Assembly: GCA_021399435.1 (NCBI GenBank)
Contig: JAJTUP010000001.1
Location: 2,480,001 to 2,544,000 of the forward strand
Direction: 5' to 3'
Length of the DNA: 64,000 nt
From: Diaporthe sp. PMI_573
Taxonomy: Eukaryota > Ascomycota > Sordariomycetes > Diaporthales > Diaporthaceae
The notes below the pieces were generated by a model. That model saw only the letters and a program-made list of their open reading frames with translations. It made no database searches and had not been told where the DNA came from. Shown here piece by piece: positions 43,762-54,384 of the stretch; position 1 is the stretch's first letter, and each line of letters starts with the position of its first letter. The translations under genes and the position numbers were made by a program.

Positions 43762-44659
43762 GTCGACGGCGGCGGGAGGTGAGATGGGTTGAGTGATGCG
43801 CAAACGATGTAAGTGGTCCGTCGCGCGAGGCGCCTCTTCGAATTCGGGTTGTTCGGGGAATACTGCGGGGAGTTATCGCACCCGCAACCGAAAAGAGAGG
43901 ACTGAGTGAGGTTGGTCAAAGAAAGACGGCTGGAGGCTAGGACCGTCGCGGTCCTCAGGCCTTTAAGGAATTCCAGCAAAAAGGGAGAGTGCAGATATCT
44001 GTGGGGTGAGCCCTAGTGAATAGAGATAGAATGAAAGACAATAGGCTCATTCACTTGGGACTGGCAAATGAAAAGCCTCCCTACTGTCGGTAAGTAGAGC
44101 AGTAGACAGCAGAGGGGTTGGTTCAGTCACAAATAGAGCTGAGGCTGGTTTGGACGAAGAAGGAGGAAAAGCGATCGTTTTCGGCAGGCTACAAGTGACG
44201 GTTGATGGACCCACTTTCGCACCTGCGTCTGACGATTAGGCTGCCCAGGGCGGCGCGATGAGTCAGCATGGCGGCTGGTGCCTACAAGCGGCAGCTGTGG
44301 TATCCAGGTACTTGCCCCAGCCCCAGCGTACCAGGGTCGTCAGGGCCTTTCGGAAGCAGCCAGCCCCTGCTGGACACTGCCCTGGTGGAGTGGAGGAACT
44401 ACCGGCCTCAGAGCTACAACCCGGTAGTCCAACATGTACACTAGCTAGTGGCCGTGACTTGGTGTAACAGTCGTGCTTGCCGCAGTTATCGGTAACTCGG
44501 CCAGCAGGGGTTCGCGTCGCGTGCCAAAGCCACTGTCACAGCAGTCACCGTTTGTCTTTGAATTCGAACAGGCTGACATAAATACCTGGGCCGACCGTCC
44601 GCTCAATCACTGGAACATTCTCTGGATGAGTCCCGCCGGTGACGGGACTCTGAGCCACG
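43762..44659. promoter_or_regulatory. Divergent promoter region between mex67 and mph1
   Basis: Roughly 0.9 kb separates the two start codons. No TATA box or named motif stands out. Confidence 0.5.
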
Positions 44660-47600
44660 ATGGACTCCAACGACTTTGATGACTTTGACGATGACATTGA
44701 CGATGAGGACCTGGTGAATGTCCTCACTCAAGCTTCCGAAAATAGACCCCCGATCAATGAAGGGTCGGGCAGCAGGAATAATGCGATCAAGGCCCCGTCT
44801 AGGACATCGCGCGGCAATAAGGATGCAGTCATCGATTTGGAGGAGCTAGACGATTTGCCCTTCGATGCATTCGAGAGCTCGCCTGTACAGTCTAGGATAG
44901 CTGGGTCGTGCCATTCCTCATCCCGGCCACCAAAGCCGATACAGGGTCAGAAAGCCATTACGTCTCAGACTTATCGTCAGACCAACCTCTGGGGGGACGC
45001 GGTCAGAGAATCTGAGGCGCCTCAGTCGCAGGCCCCGTCGAGGAGAATATTCCGGGCTGATATGCCCCTGGAGGCCCCGACTCACCATGCTCTGGATCAC
45101 GATGCTCTCAAGACCTGGATCTACCCCACCAACTTGGGCCCAACACGGGATTACCAATTCAGCATTGTCAGGAACGGCTTATTCAACAACACCCTCGTGG
45201 CTCTACCCACAGGCTTGGGCAAAACGTTCATCGCGGCCACGATCATGCTCAATTACTATCGCTGGACAAAGGCTGCCAAGATCATTTTCGTGGCGCCAAC
45301 CAAGCCCCTTGCCGCGCAACAGGTGGAAGCTTGCATGAACGTGGCCGGAATACCCCGATCACAAGCAACACTCTTGACCGGCGAGATCTCACCAGCTCTA
45401 CGCGAGGGCGAGTGGGACAAGAGGAGGCTATTCTTCATGACACCACAAACTCTGCAGAATGATCTGTCCAAGGGATATGCTGATCCGAAAGCAGTGGTGC
45501 TCCTGGTTATTGACGAGGCGCATCGCGCAACGGGTGACTACGCTTACGTGAAGGTCGTTGAATTCATTCGAAGGTTCAACCCGAGTTTCAGGATCCTCGC
45601 TCTGACAGCCACGCCAGGCTCAACGGTCGAAGGCGTGCAAGCGGTCATTGACAGTCTGGGGATTTCGACTGTTGAGATTCGGATGGAAGAGTCGATCGAT
45701 ATTCGCCAGTATGTCCATTCTCGCGAAGTGGACCAGGTCATACTGGAGCCGTCGGATGAAATGCTTCAAGTGCAAGACCTCTTCTCTAAAGCACTGAAAC
45801 CCTTGTGCAACAAACTCGCCCAGGCCAACAAGTGGGTAGCACGAGACCCGATGTCGATGACAGTGATGGGACTTCGAGAGTCGTCCAGACAGTGGGGTCT
45901 CGGAGCAGGAAAGCACGCAAATCCAGGCACGAAATTCATGATGATGGCCATATTCACCATTATGCAGAGTCTGGCGCATGCCATAAAGTTGCTGAACTTC
46001 CATGGAATTGCCCCATTTTATCACAAAATGCTGGACTTCAGGTCGGAGACTGAAGAGAAAGGAGCAAAGGGTTCCAAATACAGACGGCAAATCCTCGAGG
46101 ACGCCAATTTCCAGGAGATGATGGATACAATCGACAAGTGGCAGAGGTTTGAGGGTTTTGTTGGCCATCCAAAATTGACATACCTGTGTGAGAATCTTTT
46201 GAATCACTTCATGGACGCAGGCCAAGAGTCGAACACCAGGGCCATTGTTTTCAGCGAATACAGGGACAGCGCCGAAGAAATCGTGCGCACACTGAACAAG
46301 CACCAGCCTATGATCAAAGCCTCCATATTCGTCGGTCAAGCAGATTCGAAGCGAAGCGAAGGCATGAAACAAAAGCAACAGATAGAGACGATCGAAAAGT
46401 TCAGGACTGGACAATTCAATGTCCTCGTCGCAACCTCGATTGGAGAGGAGGGCCTGGACATCGGTCAGGTCGACCTGATTGTTTGCTACGATGCTTCGGC
46501 GTCGCCAATACGTATGCTACAGCGCATGGGGCGGACTGGCAGGAAACGTGCTGGAAATATCACGTTGCTTTTGATGAAAGGCAGGGAGGAAGAACAATTC
46601 AGGAGAGCGAAGGACAACTATGAAAAGATGCAGAAGTTCATCTGTGAAGGCACTCGGTTCAACTTTCGAAACGACCTCTCTTCGAGAATCATCCCAAGGG
46701 ATATCAAGCCACAAGTCGACATGCGCTTGGTTGAAATACCGATCGAAAACACTCAGAACCAGGCACTGCCAGAACCAAAGAGGGCCTCCGCACCACGAAA
46801 AAAGGCCACGCAGAAAAAGTTTCACATGCCAGACGGAGTTATCACGGGATTTGTAACAGCTTCTAACTTTGGACGCAACGCACCTACCACGAAATCTCGG
46901 CCTCAGAAGCCGATCAAAATCGACGCGCTGGCAGAGGTGCCTCCTCTCGACGCGGTACTTCTAGACCCTCTTCAACTGGATGAGCTAGACGATACTTACC
47001 GTAACCTTCCATCCAAGCATGCATCGCAGGAGGATATCCTGGGACCTGATCTGACTGCACATCCCAAAGCACAGCGTAAACTTGGCCCGAATATCAGGCT
47101 TCAGCATGGGAGACATACGAGGCGGTGTGTGAGGCTTTTCAAAAGACTAGCCAATTCGCAGTCGCCTGTGGACCTGTACCGCCAGCCTTACGGGGAAACT
47201 GATCAGTCTCGTTACATCGAGCTTCCTGTTCCTGAATTCGCGGATGATACCGATGGTGAGGCAGAGGACCATGAAGCAACCGGATCAACATCATACAAGA
47301 GGACCATGCCTCCTACAGACTCAAGAAAGCCGTCGGTTCCAAAGCGGAGGAACTGTGACCCTAAGGTCAGTGGTGCACGGCCAGTTGACTGTGATGCGGA
47401 AGACGATTTTGACAGCGATCCATTCGCCGATGAAGAAAGGTCGAAGGAGAGATCAAAACCGAGGTCCAAGCCAAAGGCCCGACGGGGCAAGCCGCAAGCA
47501 AGTACTGATTTTGTTGAGGACTACGGAGATGACTGCACCAGGACCAGCCAGTTAGAAGAAATAGACGACTCAGACGACGGTGCTGACTTGCTGGACTTCA

Positions 47601-47926
47601 TCGTTGGCGACAATGATCCCATTTCGAGCCTGAGAGGCGCATCGATGTCGCCCACGACTACATCATCGCCTCTTCTCTCGCAGATGTCAGAGCCAAGGGA
47701 GAGAAAGAATTCCTCATATGAAGTTTTGCGCACAACGCAAAGCCAGGGTAGCGAGGAGGACATGCCGAGCATGAGTCAGATGGGTGGGCCGAAGACGAGA
47801 AAACCGAAGAGCAGACGACCGCTGCTGTCTGACTCTGATGGGGAAGACGTCGATGTTCGGACAAGATCAGTTGCGAACAAGAGAAGGCGACGGACCATCC
47901 AAGTCAGTGAGACAGAGAGTGAATAG
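44660..47926 (+). CDS. mph1: ATP-dependent DNA helicase Mph1 (FANCM family)
   Basis: The intronless 1088-aa ORF is a superfamily 2 helicase. Motifs are Walker A LPTGLGKT (183-189), DEAH (285-288), TATPGS (about 316-321) and the C-terminal motif VI QRMGRTGRKR. The N-terminus is acidic (DFDDFDDDIDDEDL) and includes RDYQFSIVRNGLFNNTLVALP, typical of Mph1/FANCM. The long C-terminus is disordered and charged, ending in a basic RRRR and an acidic stretch. Mph1 unwinds D-loops, remodels forks and directs error-free recombination repair in the nucleus. Length fits fungal Mph1. No defect was seen. Confidence 0.95.
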   Translation: MDSNDFDDFDDDIDDEDLVNVLTQASENRPPINEGSGSRNNAIKAPSRTSRGNKDAVIDLEELDDLPFDAFESSPVQSRIAGSCHSSSRPPKPIQGQKAITSQTYRQTNLWGDAVRESEAPQSQAPSRRIFRADMPLEAPTHHALDHDALKTWIYPTNLGPTRDYQFSIVRNGLFNNTLVALPTGLGKTFIAATIMLNYYRWTKAAKIIFVAPTKPLAAQQVEACMNVAGIPRSQATLLTGEISPALREGEWDKRRLFFMTPQTLQNDLSKGYADPKAVVLLVIDEAHRATGDYAYVKVVEFIRRFNPSFRILALTATPGSTVEGVQAVIDSLGISTVEIRMEESIDIRQYVHSREVDQVILEPSDEMLQVQDLFSKALKPLCNKLAQANKWVARDPMSMTVMGLRESSRQWGLGAGKHANPGTKFMMMAIFTIMQSLAHAIKLLNFHGIAPFYHKMLDFRSETEEKGAKGSKYRRQILEDANFQEMMDTIDKWQRFEGFVGHPKLTYLCENLLNHFMDAGQESNTRAIVFSEYRDSAEEIVRTLNKHQPMIKASIFVGQADSKRSEGMKQKQQIETIEKFRTGQFNVLVATSIGEEGLDIGQVDLIVCYDASASPIRMLQRMGRTGRKRAGNITLLLMKGREEEQFRRAKDNYEKMQKFICEGTRFNFRNDLSSRIIPRDIKPQVDMRLVEIPIENTQNQALPEPKRASAPRKKATQKKFHMPDGVITGFVTASNFGRNAPTTKSRPQKPIKIDALAEVPPLDAVLLDPLQLDELDDTYRNLPSKHASQEDILGPDLTAHPKAQRKLGPNIRLQHGRHTRRCVRLFKRLANSQSPVDLYRQPYGETDQSRYIELPVPEFADDTDGEAEDHEATGSTSYKRTMPPTDSRKPSVPKRRNCDPKVSGARPVDCDAEDDFDSDPFADEERSKERSKPRSKPKARRGKPQASTDFVEDYGDDCTRTSQLEEIDDSDDGADLLDFIVGDNDPISSLRGASMSPTTTSSPLLSQMSEPRERKNSSYEVLRTTQSQGSEEDMPSMSQMGGPKTRKPKSRRPLLSDSDGEDVDVRTRSVANKRRRRTIQVSETESE

Positions 47927-50667
47927 CAAGGCCCTTGCGTATTGGTAGCTCCCTCAGTCCACCTTTGCTGTAGGCAAAAACCAGAGATGGCTCTGAATAG
48001 GAGGTGTGTCTTGGCAGATCGCCTTCGGCGGCTTCAGTGGGTTACCAGTGACCTCGGAGTCGTGTTCAAGGTCATGTCTTTCGGGTTGATACGGAGATAT
48101 CATTGCAGTCCCAAGAGTCTCAAAAATTATACCCCAAATCTGAATCTCTCGCCAGTCTTCGCCTCAAAAGTTGTATATCTACCTGTCTTCGCTACGGAGT
48201 CCTTGCTGGCTGCACTACATCGGGCTCAAAATTTTGTGCGTATCGCGGCAAGGCGCCCGCCACGATTGTTTGGGCCCGGCGGCGCGCTTACGGTCTAGAG
48301 TGGTTGACAATATTCATGCTCCCAGACTATAGCCTGAAAGTCGGTCGGTCCATGGCACGGCTCGAGTGTGCATTGGGTACGGGCACTGTCTCGTCTAGCT
48401 CGGGTGGCAGTCTGCGTGTCTGCGGCACACGGGTGGATTGCGGCTCTAAGCCGGTAGGACTGGCTGGGTGGCAGGGAGGCTTCGTGATTCCCGGTTGATG
48501 CGCCGCAACTTTTCAAGCTTGTCCGATTTTAACAGCCCTTGCTGATCACCCTGCGGACGGGCAGTGACACTCGTAATGTCAAAGATGGCGTGCCTGTTGT
48601 TGTCACTCCTCGGACCAGGTGAGGCTCTCTCCGTGTAAGCTGAGAAATTAGTATAGAGGGTATGATCTCAAATGACCAGCGAATCTGCCATATGGCCAGG
48701 TCCAGAAAGCTTCCGCACCCCCCACAGATGGCCGTAGTCGTGGGGGTTTCGTCATGTCAAGGCATCGGTCTGCATGCCGCGCCGCCGGCTGAAAGTCTCG
48801 GTCTGCTAACCGAGCCACATTGGCTAAGCTGGGCTGGGCCAGGTGTAAATTTGGGACCGGGCGTGCAACAATGACGAGCAAGTACCACAGTATTCCTTGC
48901 GCTGGTGTGCAGAATTGTGGATTCCCTCGTGGTCTCGCTGTCGTGACTCGAGAAGGTAGCAAGCCACCCCCTCCTCCCCATGATGCGCCTGAAGGTCGCA
49001 GTAGGTGCTGGGTCTTCTTGGCAATCCATCATGATGCTTGATTTGTCTGTAGGCGGTGACGGTCGCCAGGGAGGAGCATTCCAAGCTGCTGGGTCGGCTG
49101 CCAGTAATTCAGTGTCAACCGGCTTCACCCTTGATGCGAGTTCCCGCACGAGATGAAGACCCGACTCGGAACGACCTCGGATGTCGGGGCATCCCCAAGC
49201 AAAGTTTGGCATTGGTTACGGCGCGGCGGCTGGTCGAGGTGCGTGCTAGTCATGGATGGTCCTGGCGCCAGAAGAGGTGTTCAGACCCAAAAAGCTCAAA
49301 GTTTTTTGCGGTTAAATTCGACAAATTCAACCCGAGGAAATTCAAATCAATGCCACGATAAATAATATCCCAAAAAGACATCTGATAAAACTAGCAGACC
49401 AACAGCCAGCCACTTCCTGGCCATGCAACATGCAAGGCGCGGCAGTATATCGTATACTGTACATAAAGTTAGAGTTGCAGGCTGAGAAAAACAGCAGGCA
49501 AAGCCACTGCCGAGCAGGTGCGATGTTTGACGAGGGGATCAGGGGGTAGAATGGCCTCAGTGGGAGCATGAGTGAGTGAGTTCGTCAGCTGAGAGGGATG
49601 GACATCGTCGGGGTCATGGCTGGAGGGGTTGGCAGCAAGCCTCCAGACGGCCTGGTCGCCTATCAGCGGCCGCTGTGCAGTACTCCAAAGCCACTAGCGC
49701 ACGCATTACCAACCTGGGTAGACCGTTCCGACCAGCATGCCACCCTGCAGCAGCTCGCGACGGCCAGGAATTGGGTGGGCTCCTGGGCTCCTACCGCGTA
49801 GATATGGCTGCTTGATCCAACGTTTGGTTCAGATGGAGATGCTGTACAGCCCCCACCATAGAGCAAGACCCCGTCCCAAGTTCCCGCCATCGCGCATGCA
49901 CCTGGCCTGCACGCAGCCTGCACGCAGCCTGCACCTCCTGGCTCCCTGCACCCGATCACAACCACCTTCCGTTCTTGCCCCGCCGTCTTCTCCCGTCGCT
50001 CCCTTCCGCGGACAACTTTTTTTGCTCTCTCGCACTCACTTCCGCCCTCGCCCTCGCCCTCGCCCTCAGCCAGCCAGCCCGCCAGCCAGCTGGCTAACCT
50101 CTGCGCAACGACGATTCTCCCCAACATTCCAGAGCTGGCGGCGACAGTTCAGCGCCCCGAGGTCTGATCCGCGTCGAGTCGAATCGATAAGACTTACACC
50201 CGTCACCTGGCCCAATGAGGTAGCCTTCCAGTTACGCAACCTTGAGACTGCACCACCAATCAGACCCTCGGTCCGCGCTCAGCAACAACCCGACCCTCAC
50301 CGCAGTCCAATTCCCCCACGTCCACGGGATTGCGACTATTCGACAAACTCGCACTCTCCCTCGCGCCTTGAGGCGTTGCTCGTGGCGACGCACGGCGTGT
50401 TGGGTGACTGCGCCTCGTCACATCTTTCCCTCTTGTCCTCTCCTGTTCGTCGCAGCCGCCCAGCGCAATCCTGCGCCGCCCCGGATTTTCTCCACCAGCG
50501 ACGACAGCCAAGCCCAGCAGGCCCTGAGGACAGGGTCACTCCGCACACCATCGGCGCAACAGTCTGTGGGATATTTTCCTACCGACTGCCCTTCTACCCA
50601 AGACCCATCCCAAGGTCTGTCATCACCCTGGGTGCCAATTGTCTAGTCGCAGGGACTCACCGACCCT
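47927..50667. other. Gene-free stretch, 2.74 kb
   Basis: Left part is the mph1 3' flank. From about 49.6 kb the sequence becomes C/T-rich and is probably the promoter and leader of the bHLH gene. Short repeats lie at 49902-49935 (CTGCACGCAGC units) and 50043-50090 (CCCTCG units then CAGC). An ORF at 49737-50735 is a low-complexity frame through this leader and is not credible. Confidence 0.45.
49902..50090. repeat. Tandem short repeats in the bHLH leader
   Basis: Three copies of a CTGCACGCAGC-type unit at about 49902-49935, and about four copies of CCCTCG followed by CAGC units at 50043-50090. Confidence 0.75.
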
Positions 50668-52882
50668 GTGATCATGATGGAGTCCGCAGGATGGAACGAC
50701 CAAGGTCACTCCATGCATCCCGGCGCCGAAGATGACTTCCAGTTTCTCAACATGAACGGCATGGAAAGTCTGTCTGAGGGCTTGCAGTTTGACTTCGGCG
50801 ATTTCCAGCATCCCAATGCGGGAAGCATGATGCAAGTCGCACACCGTGAGACACTTGACACACCCATGAGTGGAACAGATGGCTCGGTTCTCATGTCGAC
50901 AGCCATGCACAACCAGATGCATCCCATGACGACTGCCCCTTCGAACCCCACCTTACCCTCGAGCATGATGTCTACGGCCACGTCTGTCAACGCCATCTCG
51001 GATATCGACGCACAAATTCAGTTCTTGCAACAGCAAAAATTGCAGCAGCAACAATTGCAACAGCAACAGAGGCAGTTGGAGGAACAGCAAGCCGCCTTCT
51101 TTGCCCAGCAGCAGAGTCGCATGGTCCCGCCCACTCCGCAGAGCCTTGAGATACAGGCTGGGAATCATCAATTCTACGCTGCCCACCCAGACCGCGCCTC
51201 TCAGCAACATCAGCAGCAGGACATGTTCGAGCGTTTCCAGAGGATGAAGGAGCAGCAACAGCAAGATGTCTGTGTTACCTGGATCCCTCTTCCTTCTGTG
51301 CTTTGCTGACTAGCCCTAGATGTCATTTACTCCTTTGGTATCTCCGGCAGTCACACCTCTTGAGAGCCAGTTTCCCATGGACCAGGCATTTACCGTACCC
51401 AACGCGTATTTCAGTCCACTCACGTCGCCAGCACTGCATGCTCAGTCTGACCCCATGGCCATGTTCGAACGTGGTCTGTCTACTGCGACCACTACGAGCT
51501 CTCCCGAGGGGATGGATTTGGAGGCCAACCCGCCCCCATCGTCCGGGCCAGTCGCCAATGACATGGCGAAGAAAGGGAGGAAGACCAACCCCGCAAAGAC
51601 AAGAGCCAGAGCGAGCGTTGGCAAATCCCCCATCACGAAGCCGCAACGCAAGAAGACCGGGGCAACGCCACTCATGAACGCCCAGACATTGAGTGAGCTG
51701 ACTGAACAGGCCGACAAGCCTGCAGAACCACAGGCCCGGCCCTCGAAGAAAACGCGACAGATGGAGCCAAGCGGATTCGCCTCAAACTCGTCCACTACAG
51801 GAATCACTGATTCGGAAAATGATTCCGTTTCGCCAGAGGCACTATCTGAGATGCCTCCTCCACCTTTGCCAAAGACGAGATCGGCGAAGCCCTCCCCGTG
51901 TATACAGCCACAAAATAATGCCACCCCCACTTTGGCCCCGACCGCGGCGGCTCCTCAGCCTACAGGGAAACCCTCACCTGCTACGCCGGCTTCTTTGATG
52001 AGGTTACCGTCACCAAGCAGTGCCAACAAGTCGAACACTCCAACCGGCTCCGATCCTATGGCGTCGGAGAACATCGAGAACTTCGAACTACCGGAGTCAG
52101 TGAGCTCAAATTCGTTCAAGAAGCCGACCCTGGCGCGCTTGGCCACGCAGTCACCACGGATACGCTCGCCGACCGCTGAAGCGCCCTCGGCAACAACCTC
52201 GTCCTTCCAGCCCTTGCCCTCGCCAGTGTTTGCAAAGCCTGGCGCAGCAGCGTCGGCGAGCCAAAGTCCTCAGCTCACGCCAGGGTCTTCAGCAACGACA
52301 CCAAACCCGAGGAAAACACCCCAGCTCGCACCACGCAGCGGCAAAAAGAGGGCCAGCATCAGCTCATCACACGTGTCCCCTGCCCTGCGGCCAAGGATTT
52401 CACCCAGCATCAAGCCGCTATTGCCGGGAGGGCTAAGAGCAGAGGACTCGGCGTCGCAGCTCCTGGCATCCAAGTCCAATTACCAAAACATTCTGGAGGG
52501 GAACATGGTGCCCGGAGTGTCATATCCGAGCGAGCTGTCCACCAACCTGACGTCGAAGCGGACATCACACAAGATTGCTGAGCAGGGCAGGCGGAACCGT
52601 ATCAATTCGGCGTTACAGGAGATTGCAACATTGTTGCCAAGTGGGGTCGTCATTGAAGGCAAGGACAGCGGAGCAGAAAGCGGTGACAAGAAAGACTCGA
52701 AGGACTCCAAAAACGGCGGGGGGCCGAACAGCAAGGCGAGCACTGTCGAACTAGCCATCGACTACATTAAACAGCTGCAGAAGGATCTTGAAGCAAAAGA
52801 CAAGGAGATTGAAGCGGAACGGAAGCGGGCCGAGCTGGCGGAGAAAAAGTTACAGGAGAAGGAGGGCGTGGTGACGTCTTGA
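50668..52882 (+). CDS. nuc-1: bHLH transcription factor, NUC-1/Pho4-like phosphate regulator
   Basis: Exons are 50668-51267 and 51320-52882, giving 720 aa. The 52-nt intron starts with a weak GTCTGT donor, has a GCTGAC branch and a TAG acceptor, and joins the frames in phase 0. The protein has a Met/Gln/Asp-rich N-terminus and a polyglutamine block (about 115-200). A long Pro/Ser-rich middle is followed by a C-terminal bHLH (about 613-692). Its basic region KRTSHKIAEQGRRNRIN has the His-Glu-Arg triad that reads CACGTG. The loop is long and acidic, and a helical coiled extension follows. In Neurospora NUC-1 turns on phosphate-acquisition genes when phosphate is scarce. Orthology is inferred from the bHLH and overall plan. 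Confidence 0.8.
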
Positions 52883-54384
52883 TGGAGCGACTGAGTTTGT
52901 ATTGTTATGGCGTTTCGAAGCGGGCATCCAAGGTCCACGGTGTCCAAAGGCGCGGTGCCCTCTTGCGTGCGGCCTGTTGCTACTGCTGGGAGGCTCTGGC
53001 TCTGAGATGCGGCCACACAATGTATCGAAGGAACGATACGTCACTGCTCTCACGGAAGAGTCAGTAGGGAGGTACAGGTCTAGCATTTACACTCTGGCAT
53101 GTGGGGGCTCGGGAGGCTGACAGGGCCTGCGTGGTGAAGCGAACACTGAAACGACTGTGATTCTGGGACACACCATATACAACGTAATAGTCTCGTCTTG
53201 TCATTGGAATATCGAGTCGAATGCCCTGATAATGGCCATGTCCAGATGTAACTAGACGAGATAATACAATAAGCAATAATGAACAGTTTACAACTGAATG
53301 CAGGAATCACACGGTGAACACGAGATGTTGCTACAGCTGGGCAATGTCCGAACAAGCCCGCTTGTCCACAGAGAATGTGCAGTACGCACCGAAAACTGGC
53401 TTTCTGCTAATTATGACCCCATCTGCCAAATTGGAAGATAAGAAGCGGTCCAACCAATACCCCGTGCGTGGGCGATGAACGGAGTCGTCGGTTGGTCTCC
53501 ATCACCGAGCATGCGCAAACGAGCCATGCAACTATGGCAATCAACAACTTGGGCTCGGAGCCGAGCACCGAGCCCCGTTACCGCCGCCTGGCCAGTTGTG
53601 GCGCAACCGCCCCCCCCCCGGCAACCAGCCCGACAAAGCGTCGGCTGCCTCGACGTCGACTTCTATGCACATGTGCTTGTATGACTCCTCGGTCCCGGCC
53701 GCGCGTACTACGGGGCCGCGTGGCGGGTGCGAGCGGGCGGGTGGTTTCTTTCCTGCACATTCTAGAAGCTGCCAGTTTCAGTCCGTCCTGTTTATCCAGC
53801 GATGTTTCTTGAGGGGCCTGCCTGCGAGGTTGACTCGATAAGTGCGGGCGTTACGTAGGCCTGGCCGCCTGTGATTGGGGAGGCCAAGGCGGGATGGGTG
53901 TCACACACGCATCCCGGGCTGGCCTGTGGCGCGGCGCATGGTTCGACCGTCTCACTTCGGGCGACGCAGTCTGGGGAAGAAACCGTGCTATTCGCCTCCC
54001 AAGCTCTGTGTAAGTGAGTCTTTGCATAGTGTAGGTCTGCCTGGTTTGCGTGGACAGGGTAAGGTCCCCTCCCTGCCCCGGACCGGACGGTTGACTGGTG
54101 GCGTGTTGGGCGTGGGGACTTAGGCATGCGTTGGAGTGCGTATCCGTGTTACGCATTCAGTCTTGCCTTTATGGCGACTTCACGTGCCTATGGATCTGTA
54201 TATATAATTGTGACAGACTTCTGACCCTGTTTGCCTCCTGCTTTCCTCATCATCATCATCATCATCATCATCATTCTCCATCATCCCTCACCCAATCTTA
54301 TCATCCCATCATCCGACTATCACAACCAACTTTCTGATACTCGAATACATCACATCTAAACACAACAAGGTAAAGACCAACAAC
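52883..54384 (+). promoter_or_regulatory. 3' flank of the bHLH gene and promoter of the heat-shock gene
   Basis: Left part is the bHLH 3' flank. A heat-shock-element-like TTCTAGAA lies at 53760-53767, a palindromic E-box CACGTG at 54181-54186, and a TATA-like TATATATAA at 54199-54207. These precede a C/T-rich leader with a TCA repeat. The order TATA, leader and ACAACATGG fits the downstream small heat-shock gene. Confidence 0.55.
54247..54274. repeat. (TCA)n microsatellite in the hsp leader
   Basis: About nine TCA units in the presumed 5' untranslated leader. Confidence 0.9.

Noticed and set aside
49737..50735. 332-codon plus-strand ORF before the bHLH gene
   Set aside because: Pro/Ser/Arg-rich frame through a pyrimidine leader and repeats, overlapping the real start in another frame.
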